NCBI GenBank assembly: GCA_028023455.1
Contig: JAQFVV010006255.1
Location: forward strand, 6,092,501-6,156,500
Direction of reading: 5' to 3'
DNA length: 64,000 nt
From: Epiperipatus broadwayi
Lineage: Eukaryota; Onychophora; Udeonychophora; Euonychophora; Peripatidae
This document shows, in pieces, positions 24,896 to 36,049 of the stretch (the stretch's first letter is position 1; each line of letters opens with the position of its first letter). A model generated the notes under the pieces. The model was not told the origin of the DNA and searched no databases. It worked only from the letters and a program-made list of their open reading frames with translations. Made by a program: the position numbers and the translations under genes.

Positions 24896-26341
24896 TATTT
24901 TGTTAGGTGTATAGAATAGCTATATAAATAGATAATGAATAAAGGGATGAAAGAATATAGAGACAGATATGCCTCATACATTTGAGTTTGTATAATAAAG
25001 AAAATCGTTTATTTAATATTTAAACAATTGAATAGTAATTATTTTTTACATCTTGTATAGTTATATGGATGTCTTTAGAAATACGACTCAAGACCTTTTA
25101 TTCACATTTGTAGAACACTATTTGAATGTTATCTTTTTTTAAATATTAATATTTTTAGATAAAATGTCTATTTGCAAGTATATATATACTTTAGATCATT
25201 ATTTGAATATTATCCTTTTTAATTTTTTTTTTTAAAATAATTGTTGGTTTTTGTTTTGTGGTTGTTTATTATCTTTGTTACTGGTATTTTATTTCGTAAT
25301 TATGGAAATCAGGAAGTTAAATCAGTTCTGAATCATTGATAAAATGATAAACCGTACTTAATATTCTTTAACTTGCTTAATTCTGTTCGCTAACTGTCTT
25401 GCATAATTATCAGAGGCGATGTTTGCTAGGACATGAACTTCACGAATTTTTTTTAACTTTTTTTTGGTCAGTGTACAGTTCATCTTTTAAGAAGCTAATG
25501 ACACTGATTTTTTTAAAAATTAGAATAAGGCAGTATGTATTAATGATAGAGCATTTAAATAACTTCCTATTTTAAGTTCACACCCATTTATACATACATT
25601 TTATATTATTTTGAAACATTTATCATTAAATTTTATTATAAAAAAATATAATAGGTAGACTAAAAATGTGATCAGTGTTTGAGTTTATTAAAATTAATGA
25701 CAATAACTGGGATCGTGTATATATATGCAATCAACTTTTGGGATAGAGGTCAATAGATAGAAGAGATAGCTACGGCCATGAAACCTAATAAAGAAGAAAA
25801 AAATAAAAACTATTTGAAAAACAAGTTATTTTCATAAACTAAATTAATAAACTTTTAAAAGATAGATTATTAAAATTTATTCACTCCAATTATAAGTATA
25901 AGATGTTAGAATAAGTTTGAATTAAGGATTACAAGAAGAAATGCAAACTATCGTTTATAAATTTAAATTGCCTCTTTCACTTATACACTAAAATTATTCC
26001 TGTCTTCTATTTCACACAAATAAAAGTTTTAGTGCTACCTAAATATTATCTAATGTGAAATGTATTTCCAATAAGTTGATAAAAAAATTTTGCTTATTAA
26101 AATTATCACTTTAGCAACATTTTAGAATATTAATATCTATTCTTTACATATTTTTATTATTGATGATGTACATATGTTTTAGAACTACCAAAAATATTAA
26201 TGTCTACCGAATATTGACAAATAAAAGGAAATAACTAAAAAAAGAGACTGAAATATGTCAATTTAACATTACAAAAACAAACAAATAAAAAATGATTGGT
26301 TTCTCAAGAGATCACGTAACTTTAAATAATTAGAAATAATA
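24896..26341. other. AT-rich interval, nothing identified
   Basis: No domain, RNA gene or bounded repeat visible. Confidence 0.4.
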
Positions 26342-26400
26342 GAATGATCTTCAATTCAGGAATATTTTGCTCTTTTCTCTACCGCTGAGCTAAATCATAT
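26342..26400 (-). repeat. tRNA-like pseudogene or SINE head
   Basis: On the minus strand 'tagctcagcggtagag' is a perfect-looking tRNA A box. A worn B box (ttgaagatcattc) follows about 22 bases later, closer than in a real tRNA. No full cloverleaf can be drawn, so it is a relic. Confidence 0.4.
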
Positions 26401-26840
26401 GTAAGAAATTTTAAAATGATTAAATATATCCGCACACATGTTAAAATGATATAAATATTCTTTTATCAATTACTTTTAATGTTTTGCATTTAAAAAATAG
26501 TATATATGATTTAATGATAATCATTTTTCTAACATTATTAATCAAACTTTATTAAAGAAAAATATTATTATTAGTAATAATATACAATTCTTTTGTTATC
26601 TTCATTTTAAATGATTACATTTCATTTGGTCAATAGTTAAGTATCAATTTAATAATATAAATATATTGTTTATGAGTCTTTCTCAAAAAATTGTATGAGT
26701 TGTTTTAATCGTTTGTGCTAAAAATTATAAGAAACAAAATAATTAAGAAAGATGATATCCGTTATAACTTATTCAAATTAAATTTAATCAATGCTAAAAT
26801 AACTTTATTAAAATAATTATTTTTGTTTATTGAAACCGAC
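26401..26840. other. AT-rich interval, nothing identified
   Basis: Nothing supportable. Confidence 0.4.
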
Positions 26841-26853
26841 AAGAAGAAAACAA

Positions 26854-27086
26854 TAAACATCACATGATCACCATTTCTTATGCTTGCTCTTAACTGTTAT
26901 TAAAACTGGTAAAACTCTCTATATACTATTGCCACTTAGTCCAAGCCAGACCAATCAATGGATGCCAAAAGGCTTGTGCATAAAATCCCCATCTAGTATC
27001 TACTCATCCAATATCCCTAGACTAGTTTCTGGCTTGTGACCTTCGTCAGTGAGGAGCCTTGGATCTGAGATCACTGCACCTGTTTT
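26854..27086 (-). mobile_element. Family B ribozyme-bearing element, 5'-truncated, 13-bp TSD
   Basis: Flanked by aagaagaaaacaa at 26,841-26,853 and 27,087-27,099, a 13-bp target-site duplication. Read on the minus strand it starts just upstream of the hammerhead motif and runs to the family B end 'gtgatcatgtgatgtttatt'. Loss of the 5' half with retention of the 3' end is the pattern left by reverse transcription from the 3' end. This single-orientation copy defines the 3' end of the family. Confidence 0.75.
27006..27064 (-). ncRNA. Hammerhead-like motif, family B copy 1 (core mutated)
   Basis: The outer stem I ATCCAA/TTGGAT and GAAAC-TA-GTC are present. The core reads CTGACGA, a T-to-C change at an essential uridine, so activity is unlikely. 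See the best copy at 40,902-40,960. Confidence 0.5.
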
Positions 27087-27132
27087 AAGAAGAAAACAAA
27101 AGAAAAAAAAGCTTTGTCAGTACTATTTTGAA

Positions 27133-27345
27133 GATTTGCTATCTTAATATAAACTGAGCATTGGTTATATATGTGTGCAGGAAATGGTGATCTGGATCAT
27201 CTGATGATTGCTGGTTCAGCACGAAATATGGATATTGGAGATCTTTTTTTTCACATGTCTATGGTCACATCTTTCAATTGTTTGAGATGCAGTGGAAAGC
27301 TGAAAGGAGCTTAAAAGTCTGTCTTTAAATCCTATATATATATAT
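27133..27345 (+). mobile_element. Family A element, 5'-truncated copy
   Basis: It starts in 'gctatcttaatataaactgagca', continues through a well kept hammerhead-like block, and ends in the tRNA-like segment 'gagcttaaaagtctgtctttaaatcc' with an (AT)n run. It lies about 35 bp downstream of the family B copy. Confidence 0.6.
27189..27243 (+). ncRNA. Candidate hammerhead ribozyme, family A copy 3
   Basis: CTGATGA and GAAA are intact. Stem II is TGCT/AGCA with loop ggttc, and stem III is AT/AT-like. The outer stem I is GATCT/AGATC. The inner stem I pairing seen in other copies is lost here. Confidence 0.5.
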
Positions 27346-28650
27346 AGTGAGGGAGATGTGAGGTGAAGACTTTAAAATCTTACTGTTAGACAAAGACATT
27401 TCCACCATCTATATTTAAAGATAGTCATTAACTAAAATTCTGCATAGTGAGAATTTACAGTTTACATTTTCTCTAATTAATATTAATTAAATATTTATAC
27501 TTATTTACAATTAGATGTATATTCTGTTCCATTGTGGATTAGTTTATAAATATGCATAAAACCTGAAAAAAAATTTCAATATTTATTTTAATTCAAATTC
27601 AGCTGTGATGATTGAAGACATTGGTTCTAACATTATGAGATAGATTCTTGTATTTAAAAATATTTGTTTTATAAGTAAGAACTATTTATTTTAATAACTT
27701 AGACTATTTTTTGATTGTTGTTCTTTATGCAAATACATTTTTATTACACATCGGTATCTATTGCTTTACATTAATAATTAATTGAATACATATTAAATAT
27801 AATAGGCCGCACTTTGTTAGAAGCTATATGTTATTTGAGCTATCTTCCAATTAAACTCCACTTTCTCAAATCTATCTTACTTTCCATATTTATAAATAAT
27901 TGTAATTTTCACAATAGATCTTGAAATAAGCAACTCAAGATAAATAAGGTTTCTGCTTTTAGAATAACTTGCACATATTTTACAATGCTCACTAAGAAAT
28001 GCATGCCCCTTGTGTATGTTTTATTTTAACACACATGTTCTTCAATACATCTTTCATCTAACCCAAAAATCATATTGAAATCCAGATTTTTGTAGTTGAA
28101 AGCTATATAGTAAATCTAAGAAAAGTCATTATACTAAATATGGTGACAGAAATATTAAAAGAATCCCAGCTATATTTTCTTGCAAAGAGTATTTAAGAAA
28201 CCCAGCTTCCAAAGAATCTATCAAGAATACCATGAGCCATTCAATCCAACTTGAATTGAGTATTTATGAAATAAATATATGTCTATCAAAGATTTTAAAA
28301 TTGTTAACAAATTTATAAAATTTCTTCAAGATGAAAAAAAAAATTGAGAGTGAGCAAAATTATAAAAAGGGCAAAGCTTTGTGAAATTCAACTACACAAA
28401 CTTTTTGGGAATAAGACCACCTAGAATAGATCATCATCACATCCTATGACATTGACTGTCTCATTTATCAAACTTCTAGAACTAAAATTATCACAATACA
28501 AAACACAGAGAGAAAATCATTTAAAAAGAAATTACAAGTTTCTCTTTCCTAAACTTAATAAAAATAGTAGCTATGAGCAATTTTGCTTTTGATTCTCATA
28601 AACTATACTTCCAGGGTTTTTAAAAATCTTAGCAAAATTATTATTAATCC
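27346..28650. other. AT-rich interval, nothing identified
   Basis: A stretch at 28,320-28,560 could be a worn retroelement coding region, but no diagnostic motif is readable. Confidence 0.35.
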
Positions 28651-28654
28651 ATCA

Positions 28655-28742
28655 AACATCACATGATCACCATTCTTTATGCTTACCCAAGCTGTTCTTC
28701 ACAGAGACAAAACTTTCCATACAGTAGTGCCACTCAGTGCAA
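28655..28742 (-). mobile_element. Family B 3'-end fragment
   Basis: 'aaacatcacatgatcaccatt' and 'ccatacagtagtgccactcagtgcaagcca' match the last 90 bp or so of family B in minus orientation. The ribozyme part is missing. It abuts a 97-codon random frame (28,737-29,030). Confidence 0.6.
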
Positions 28743-29049
28743 GCCAAATATTTATTATATGAAATTTACTATTGTATATATTTTCAAATTTTATTTTTAA
28801 CTCAGTGCACCTTTTATCTTAGCTCAACAAATATCACAAATACTCAGCAACCTACGATCCTCTCTCACTCTAAACGCATTTTTGAAACACTCCACTTTTT
28901 TTTTCAAGTGAATAAGATATACATAGCTCATATTTTAATTTTAACTTTATATACACATTTTTTAGATATAATTTTAACTTCATATATATTTAAAAATATT
29001 TCAAAGTTCTATTTCATCACTAATTTCTAAAACAAAAAAAAAAATTCCC

Positions 29050-29480
29050 CAAGATGCCCATTTCAACAAGATACCCAAAATGCACATTTCATACTGAAGC
29101 AGCACTCACTAATTGACCCAGCTCACAATCTTTTATACATATATTTATCATTTGTTTAAGATTTTATCTATGGCAATTTATTATAATTTGATTGAAAGTA
29201 TCAAACTTTCTGTACTCTTAACTTTGGCACAAACCAATTGATAGATTAATAAATTATTAATCATTCATTAAACTAGAGATTATCTCTATCCCAAACATAG
29301 TCTTTAATTCTCACTTGATTAATATGTGTGTAGTGTCATAGAGGGATCAACACTTGAATTTTCTTGACCATGTTGATAGTTTTGATAACTTTCACTACAT
29401 CATTCTTTTGCAAGGCAGGGACTGAATTTTATCTCATTTCAATACCTTGTGAACGAGTTTACTATCTTTTACATTGGAAT
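29050..29480 (-). mobile_element. Family A2 (diverged family A) remnant
   Basis: Contains a degenerate hammerhead-like block (29,071-29,130) and, further on, 'tgcaaggcagggactgaattttatct...ataccttgtg'. A version of that segment also follows 'gtagtgtaattttc' at 30,440-30,520 and 30,770-30,860. The three copies define an A2 subfamily. Confidence 0.45.
29071..29130 (-). ncRNA. Degenerate hammerhead-like motif, family A copy 4
   Basis: GAAATGTGCATTTTGG is kept, but the catalytic CTGATGA reads TTAGTGA. A relic. Confidence 0.35.
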
Positions 29481-29739
29481 ATATTTTCAAATTTAATTCT
29501 CATCTCAGTGCACCTTTCACCTTAGCTCAATCATTATAACCATTCACCAGTCCAGAAGTCAGATCAACCTTTTCTACTCTGGATGCATTTTTGAAATAAT
29601 CAGTATCACTTTTTTTTAAGTAAGCAAGACACATAAAGGTCATATTGTATAATTTACAGGAGAGATCTGTTTATTTGTGAAAAATATCTAGAAACATGAT
29701 CTTCCAACTATGACTCTTATAATATCTAGAGTAATAGAC

Positions 29740-29905
29740 AGGGTATGAGCACAGACTTTCACATGACCCACCACTCTCCACACTATCTCATAACACTGAT
29801 ACACCCAAACACATGTCGAAAAGATAAATAATCACCAATATACGTATTTCATGCTAAACCAGCAATCATCAGTTGGTATATATATAAGCCTGTGTATTTC
29901 ATCTA
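29740..29905 (-). mobile_element. Family A element, partial minus-oriented copy
   Basis: The plus-strand text 'tatgagcacagactttcaca', 'ccaccactctccac', 'atctcataacactgatacacc' and 'gctaaaccagcaatcatcagttggt' matches the terminal third of family A. It ends at 'aagcctgtgtatttc'. Confidence 0.66.
29834..29877 (-). ncRNA. Candidate hammerhead ribozyme, family A copy 5
   Basis: Complete core: ACCAA/TTGGT inner stem I, CTGATGA, TGCT/AGCA stem II, GAAA, and ATA-cg-TAT stem III followed by A. The stem III loop (cg) differs from the ca and tg of other copies while the stem is unchanged. Confidence 0.6.
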
Positions 29906-30424
29906 ATATATAGAGTACTAAGTTAAAAGAACTTTCACCTTTAGTCTAAAAAAAGGCAAAAGTATTATTAGATGCATAAATTTCAGTTTATAATTGACAA
30001 ATGGCATGATTTCAATTTGCTTTAGCTAGTTTTAATTAGGGGCAGTTGCCTGATTCCATCATAATTGAAATTTATTTAGGTAAATACATGGAAATTTCTA
30101 TTACATCTTTAATATGTATATATATAATAGGAAAAATATTTAGAAAAATATGAGTAATTACCCAGTATTTATAGAAATTATATATTCCTCTGCAATATAA
30201 AAATAACAATTTTCATTTGGATTTTTTTTCCAAAAACAAAACAAAACAGTAATTGTATTATAATTAATAATCAATGTAAAATTATGCACACTCTTATTGC
30301 AAAATAATTCTAATTAGTAAATAGTGATCAAATTGATTTTTATATTTATTCTGTATTTTTTACTTTGCTGGAACAAAATAAATAAATTTATGACTTATAG
30401 AACTTTAAACACCTTATTTTACTT
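29906..30424. other. AT-rich interval, nothing identified
   Basis: Nothing supportable. Confidence 0.4.
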
Positions 30425-30625
30425 TATGAATATTATTTATGTAGTGTAATTTTCTCCATACCATTCTCATGCAAGGTAGGAACTGATTTCTATCTGCTTT
30501 TAACATCTTGTGGATGGGTGTAACAACAAACTTATGTCCAAACACATGTAAAAAAGATGTTAATCTCCAAAATGCACATTTTATGCTGAACCAACACTCA
30601 TCAGTTGGCCCAGATTACAAAATCT
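30425..30625 (-). mobile_element. Family A2 remnant with hammerhead-like motif
   Basis: 'gtagtgtaattttc' and 'tgcaaggtaggaactgatttctatct' followed by the ribozyme-like block. It is closest to 29,050-29,480 and to the fold-back at 30,705-30,952. Confidence 0.5.
30562..30616 (-). ncRNA. Hammerhead-like motif, family A copy 6
   Basis: On the minus strand the outer stem I is TAATCT/AGATTA (6 bp) and the inner stem I is CCAA/TTGG. CTGATGA is intact and stem II starts with G. GAAA reads AAAA, so the copy is probably dead. Compared with the GATCT/AGATC stem of copies 2 and 3, the closing pair changes from G-C to A-T with pairing kept. Confidence 0.5.
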
Positions 30626-30704
30626 CTAATTAAATTACTATAATTTAATTGATGTGTTAAACTTACTGCCCTCATAACTTTGACACAAAACAATTAACTG
30701 AAGT

Positions 30705-30952
30705 ATATTAATTATTTTTATTACTCATTCATTAGACTAGAGATTATCCACTTAATATTATTTTTGTAGTGTAATTTTCACTACACTACTCTTATTCAAG
30801 CTAGGAACAGCCATCTACAAGGTATTAAAAGTAGATAGAAACTAGTCTCTACCTTGTGTGAGAGTTTTTTAGTGAAAATTACACTATAGAAATATTATTC
30901 ATTGAGTGGCTAGTCTCTAGTCTAATGAATGATTATTAAAAATTATTAATCT
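30705..30952. repeat. Fold-back element, arms of about 80 bp
   Basis: The left arm 'attcattagactagagatta...gtagtgtaattttcact' (30,709-30,788) is mirrored by the right arm 'agtgaaaattacactat...tagtctctagtctaatgaat' (30,870-30,951). The loop carries the A2 segment 'agtagatagaaactagtctctaccttg'. It reads as two A2 ends head to head. Confidence 0.62.
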
Positions 30953-31229
30953 TATTTTACTTGACACTTCTACTCAATTACCTAGATTTTCCTGTGTAAA
31001 TATCATATAGATATGTGTGTGTGCTTGATTGCTTTTATATATAGAAGATATTGGCATAATTTTTAAATAACTCTTTGAACATGGATGAAAACTATTTGAA
31101 GTAGTAGCACTACTTGCATTTAATTTTATTTAAAAAAGACATTGATCCACCAAATTTCTCCACAATATATTTAGGAGCCAATAATTTTTTTTTTCTAAAT
31201 ACATATAGTAAACTTGTAAAAATAGTGTT

Positions 31230-32048
31230 TAGATGTAAATGCTTAGAAGTATGAGTTAAGAAAAGCTTGCAAATTGTTTATTGGGAAGTTAGATATACAA
31301 ACTCCCTCAGGATTAGATTTTTTATACACTTAATATAATCTACTAAGCATGCTTTCAATATCTTGTAAACAATATCATAATCACAGTGATACATCTGCAA
31401 AATCTAGAGAAGAGGTGTAATATAAATTCTATGTAACCTGTATGCAAATTATATGTAAATGAGTTTGTCTACATGGCCCACATTTTAGAGAGTGGAAAGC
31501 AGGATTCTTTTTTGTTGATGGCATTGGTGTTATCTGCAATATGCCAGGCTTCCTTTACTTTATGCTTTACATAATTTCTTTCTAAGCATATGATCATTAC
31601 TAATGTGAATTTGAATGCATGGCTGAACTGGATGTGTGATTGAAATTGTTTTTGGACCATGAAAATCAGCTTGTTATGCATTTGAACCCACACTAGAGAC
31701 AGTTATATGCATAGAAATAAATGATGCAATATGTAAAATGAAGGAAGCATGGCATATCACAAATAATGCTAATGCCATCAACAAAAAAGAATCCTGCCTC
31801 TCCCTCTCTAAAAATTATGGACCAACTTATTTACATATAATTTACATAGCATTTATATCACACCCTTCTCCAGACTTTGCAGACACTTTGCTATGATTAT
31901 GATATTGCTTACAAGATATTGAAAGCATGCTTAGTGGATTACATTAAATGTATAAAAAAATCCCATCCTGAGGGAGTTCATATTTCTCATTTCCCAGTAA
32001 ACAATTTTCAAGCTTTTCTTAATTCATGCTTCTAAGTGCTTATATCTA
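31230..32048. mobile_element. Fold-back Penelope-like element remnant, two 3' ends head to head
   Basis: Arms of about 330 bp (31,230-31,560 and about 31,735-32,048) are imperfect inverse copies. Read outward from the centre, each arm encodes the same peptide end: KVKEAWHIADNTNAINKKES on the minus strand, and a KEAWHI.NNANAINKKES version on the plus strand. Each then continues into the same 3' non-coding tail ('tacaagatattgaaagcatgct'). 'EAW.I......N..E....LS' is what I expect at the end of the GIY-YIG domain of PLEs. No target duplication was found. Confidence 0.58.
31469..31693 (-). pseudogene. PLE GIY-YIG domain, C-terminal end (left arm)
   Basis: A 74-codon frame. Its last third, KVKEAWHIADNTNAINKKES followed by CFPLSKMW, resembles the C-terminal end of PLE endonuclease domains. 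Its first 40 codons lie in the spacer between the arms and are not recognisable. The nuclease core (the GIY-YIG strand and catalytic Arg/Glu) is absent, so this is a 5'-truncated fragment. A second, independent fragment with KVKEACFMALDCNAINRKDT occurs at 34.4-34.5 kb and supports the call. Confidence 0.5.
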
Positions 32049-32109
32049 ATTGCAAGTGCATTAGGAAAGTTAAGAACATATAGTCTTTATAAATATCTGT
32101 TATTTTAAT

Positions 32110-32980
32110 TATTACATATCTGTCTATAGAGCAAGTTGGATTTAGGCAAGAGAGAAGCTACTATGAGTAAGGGTAATTTTTGACAATTCACATTGAAATG
32201 GGCTTTCAAAATTAAAAGCTGATGCTATCTTTAATGATCAAATGTTAGATTATGATTTTTTTGGAAACATGATTTAAATGTTTGTAAAACTCTTGAATGC
32301 AGGAAAACCATTAATTTACTTGAAAAAATGCTTTTCAATATAAAAATTCAAGTGATACTAAAGGACAATTATAATAGATATAAGGTCCTATACTTTCACC
32401 TACTTTATTTAATATATTCAGTTACAAAATGCAGAAAATTCATCTAAGCCATGACAAAAAAATATCCTTATCAATAATATAAAATTTCTTAATAAGCCAT
32501 AAAAAATTTGGAAATCTTTTTTAAAAACTGTGATATTATTTTAATCCAACAGAAATAGTACACTCAACTTTTCATTTTTAAACCTTTAATATGTTCTTTT
32601 GCATCAATAAACTATTTTCATTTACATAATGTTAAATCTAAAATAATTTCCAGACTATTAAGTAGATCATACTTGTCAATATCTCAAAATATAACTTCAG
32701 CTTCTATTAAGATGTTTTAAACAAATTCTTTTTCTAGATTCAGCAATAAAACACTATGAATTTGGTTTTTTCTAGATATTACTGGAGTCTTGTCATCAGA
32801 TTCAGAACATCATTATGGTCATTGTATGCATTTGCATCATAAATGGAATTTAACAGTCACTGATCATTCTAAAGTAGTAAATACAAATCATGAGCCACAT
32901 AGGTAAATTGAAAGATTTAATAAAACCACTAGCGAATTTATCTCCTGGTTGGAATCTTTATAGTTTTTTTTTTGTGATAT
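32110..32980 (+). pseudogene. Jockey-like LINE reverse transcriptase remnant
   Basis: Across frames the translation gives LSIEQVGFRQERSYYE, then LTIHIEMGFQN, then KTINLLEKMLFNIKIQVILK, then GPILSPTLFNIFSYKMQK, and NPTEIVHSTFHF further on. These follow the order of the Jockey/CR1-type RT: 'EQaGFRpgrSc.dQ', 'ltqhIe.gFq', a 'l.nR.F.V.l' stretch, 'GsvLsPtLFNiy' and 'NptKTe.c.FHl'. The YADD motif that should follow 'LFNIF' is unreadable. It lies immediately downstream of the fold-back PLE. Stops in every frame. Confidence 0.62.
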
Positions 32981-33429
32981 TTTGTTAATAGGTAAACAGT
33001 CTAAAAAAATCAGTATGCTAAATAAATAAATAATAGCTCTCCAAGTTTAATTTTTTTTAAAATTTTCATCCAATTGATTGAAGTCTATGAGAATAAATTT
33101 CTTGTAATAATAGTTTTCACCATTGTTTAAATGAAAAAATTTGAACAACTATAATGGCAGTTTGCTATATTGGAACTGCATTTAAATTATATATGCATTT
33201 AGAAATTTTATTATAGTAATTCACATTTTATTACAAATTAATCTACAAGTATTCAATTCTTGAACAACTTTAATCATGATTTACCATCTATTAGATAAAT
33301 ATAGCAATGTTTGATTAATTGTTTATTGTGTTAGAAATTATTATCTTCATATTAGCAGAAATATTGACTTCAAATTTAATTCAAGGTCAAATGTTTTAAC
33401 TTTCTTTTTTCACATAAGTGTACTATTAT

Positions 33430-34965
33430 ATATATATAAATCTTATTGTTAAATTTTATCTTTCTTAAAACAAATGAATTAAGGCATCAATAAAAAATAA
33501 AAAAATGCAATGATCCCCAAAGTACGTTTCTGCTGAACTAGCTTTGTTAATTGTGCCAGAAAGTGAAACATCTTCATCATAGTTTATTATTTATTTGTTA
33601 TTTTATTATAATTTATCTTCAAGTATACAATTCTTGTACAACCTTAATAATGATTTACTATCATTTATATAAAATCCCTAAATGTTGTTCATAATGCTAT
33701 TATGTGATATTCAAGTTAAACACTTCTTTGTTAGAGGGTGTATTTTTCAAGGCAAAAAATAATTATTTGTTCTGCCATTAATAAACAGTAATTTTTTTAT
33801 GAAGCATTTTATGCAAAGGAAGTAATTTGTTAAAGCAACTATTACAAAAACAATCGCCCGCCCATGGGACAGGCACATTCCTAGCTTCTAAAAAAATATG
33901 TATTGGAATAAAACTTTTTAAAGGAAAAATACTTGGAAAAAAAATCAGTACATAGGTATAGTATTTAAGTCGCTAAGAAAATTCATGTTTGAAATGTGAT
34001 ATTTAGTGAGGGGAAAAAAAATAGATGCAATAATACCATATTTATGTTAATTTTGGCTAGCATATAATTGAAATCACTTAGTTTGATATATAGTTTGTGG
34101 CTTCATAATAATACCATGCATGATTGAAATTTGTTAAAGCTACCAATTAAAAAAAATATTACAAAAATGACGGTCTTTCCATAGGGTATAAATATATCAA
34201 TCTTATGCATAATTGTTTATAAGACTAGAAATTTGTAAAATAACATAGGCGCTATTGGCACTTAACCGCAAAGCTACTTTTTACTTTAAATATAAAATAA
34301 AATTATATTACTCTGCTAAACGCTTTCAAGAGAAGTGCTCTCATCTTCATAGCTCTGAGTGAAGTAATTATATACAAATTATGCAAAGTTCAAAGGTTAA
34401 TTGCTCCATTTCTTTGAGATCGCGAAGCATGTATCTTTGCGGTTGATGGCGTTGCAATCCAACGCCATGAAGCAGGCCTCCTTAACTTTTCTTTTTACGT
34501 CGTGTCTTTCTTTGAACTTTGCATAATTTGCATATAATTACTTCACTCAGAGCTATGAAGATGAGTACACGTCTCTTGAAAGCGCTTAGCAGAGTAATAT
34601 AATTTTATTTTATATTTAAAGTTAAAAGTAGCTTTGCGGTTAGGTGTCAATAGCGCCTATATTATTTTACAAAGCGCACGCAAAGTTTTCGATTTAGGTT
34701 CGAATTACAAGACTAAAAATTGTTATATTTTGATTAGCGCAGATATTGATTACAAACCTCAATTAAAGATAAATATATCTAATATTATAAACGTCAGGTC
34801 AAATTGTATTATTTTAACTTCCTCTCGTTAAATATATATATATATTTAAATCTTCTATTAAATATTGTAATTCTTCAAACAAATGACTCAAGGCATTAGG
34901 AAAAAAGGTAATTGATCCCCAATATGAATTTCTATCGTACAAGTTTGCCTGTTGATCCATGCATG
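33430..34965 (+). repeat. Dispersed pair of diverged direct repeats (family E)
   Basis: About 33,430-33,555 and 34,835-34,960 share 'tatatatatat..aaatctt', 'ttc(t)taaaacaaatga.t.aaggcat', 'tgatccccaa.a' and 'ttctatcg/tttctgctg'. Read on the minus strand the end looks like 'gaaa....tattggggatc', reminiscent of the closing half of the family A ribozyme block. The catalytic half is not recognisable, so no ribozyme is called. Confidence 0.4.
34232..34673. mobile_element. Fold-back PLE remnant of 442 bp
   Basis: Arms of about 164 bp (34,232-34,395 and 34,510-34,673) are highly similar inverse copies beginning 'tttgtaaaataa.ataggcgc'. The 113-bp centre, read on the minus strand, encodes KVKEACFMALDCNAINRKDT and then CFAISKEME. 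This is the same GIY-YIG C-terminal signature as at 31.5 kb. The minus-strand peptide runs into one arm, which would be its 3' tail. The other arm is an inverted second copy of that tail. The high arm similarity suggests it is younger than its surroundings. Confidence 0.6.
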
Positions 34966-35499
34966 ATTGCAGTTTATAATAATAGATGTATTGATTTTTA
35001 ATGACTTCTAGCTTAATAAATAGTCATGAATAACTTTTCATATGATTATCTACAAGGTTTTCCATTAAAGATATACAACAGCTGTACACTTGTTTATTAA
35101 GTTGTAAGAAATTATAATAGATTAATAATGAATGAGGATGAAGAAATTTGAGAGAATACAATGATCTGGATCAAAGCGTATGGATTTTGGAAACCTTCTG
35201 ATATTTTTGTTTTTAAAGAGTTATAATATTTAACAGAATATTTTTAAAAATTTAAATTTTAAAAATAAAAAGAATCGACAAAAAGAGCACACACACAAAT
35301 ATACAAGTCTACTTGAAAAGGAAATAATATCTAGATCTTAATAAAACACTTCTTAACCTACAAGTCAGCAAATGACATTCTTGTTTAAATACACGTAATT
35401 GATTATTTACATCCACTAACTTGCAGTCTGTTTGAAACTTTTATAAAATATCATAAGAATTTATTGCTAATCATGATATAGGAACCTAGCAAAATTTTT

Positions 35500-36015
35500 T
35501 GATGAATGTTTAATTTTAGATTGCGTTTAAATGCAAAATCAAAAGATTTTGCTTATTCTTACAACATAACCTCAGGGCCTTGCTTACCGCGGATTTCCTA
35601 CATAGCAAAAGTAATTATAATCTGGACCATACATGCGCACTATGTAGGTGAAGTGATGAGACAATGGCACATATATTGGAAGAGTGTCAAATTTGGAATA
35701 GCATAAGAAACATTATTAAATCTCTCATTAAAAACAAAGAATCAGCTTGTGTAAATTTGATTAAAGCCTTCAAGAATGGACATTTTGAAATCATAAGATT
35801 GGCAACATTTATAAATTTTTGCATTTGGTCACTGAGAAATAAGATCATCTTAGAAAGTGGAGAAGAATATGACATGATTAAAATGTCTTTACACTTATTA
35901 AAAGAAATTAAAGAATTAGACCAAAAATTTTCTCAGAATTGGATGTTTAACCAGACCTGGTCCCTAATAAACCTAAAACAAAGGGTAGTACCGATGATGA
36001 AAATAATATAAAGTT
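35500..36015 (+). pseudogene. LINE C-terminal zinc-knuckle region
   Basis: The longest clean part is a 115-codon frame (35,664-36,011). Reading in from upstream, past one stop, gives a CALC pair followed by DETMAHILEECQIW. That makes a C-x2-C...H-x4-C knuckle typical of LINE ORF2 C-termini. It continues with IRLATFINFCIWSLRNKI, another conserved LINE tail segment, and ends with a natural-looking stop. Upstream (35,506 on) is frameshifted. It is separate from the 3.46 kb knuckle family, whose spacing and flanks differ. 5' truncated and not functional alone. Confidence 0.64.
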
Positions 36016-36049
36016 GTAAATCCAAAGATACTAAGAAAATTTGAATAAA

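Noticed and set aside
28320-28600. Possible retroelement coding remnant
   Set aside because: Some PLE-like word order was suspected, but no diagnostic motif could be read.
28737-29030. 97-codon plus-strand frame starting at a repeat boundary
   Set aside because: It begins at the end of a family B fragment and is a low-complexity hydrophobic translation of T-rich DNA.
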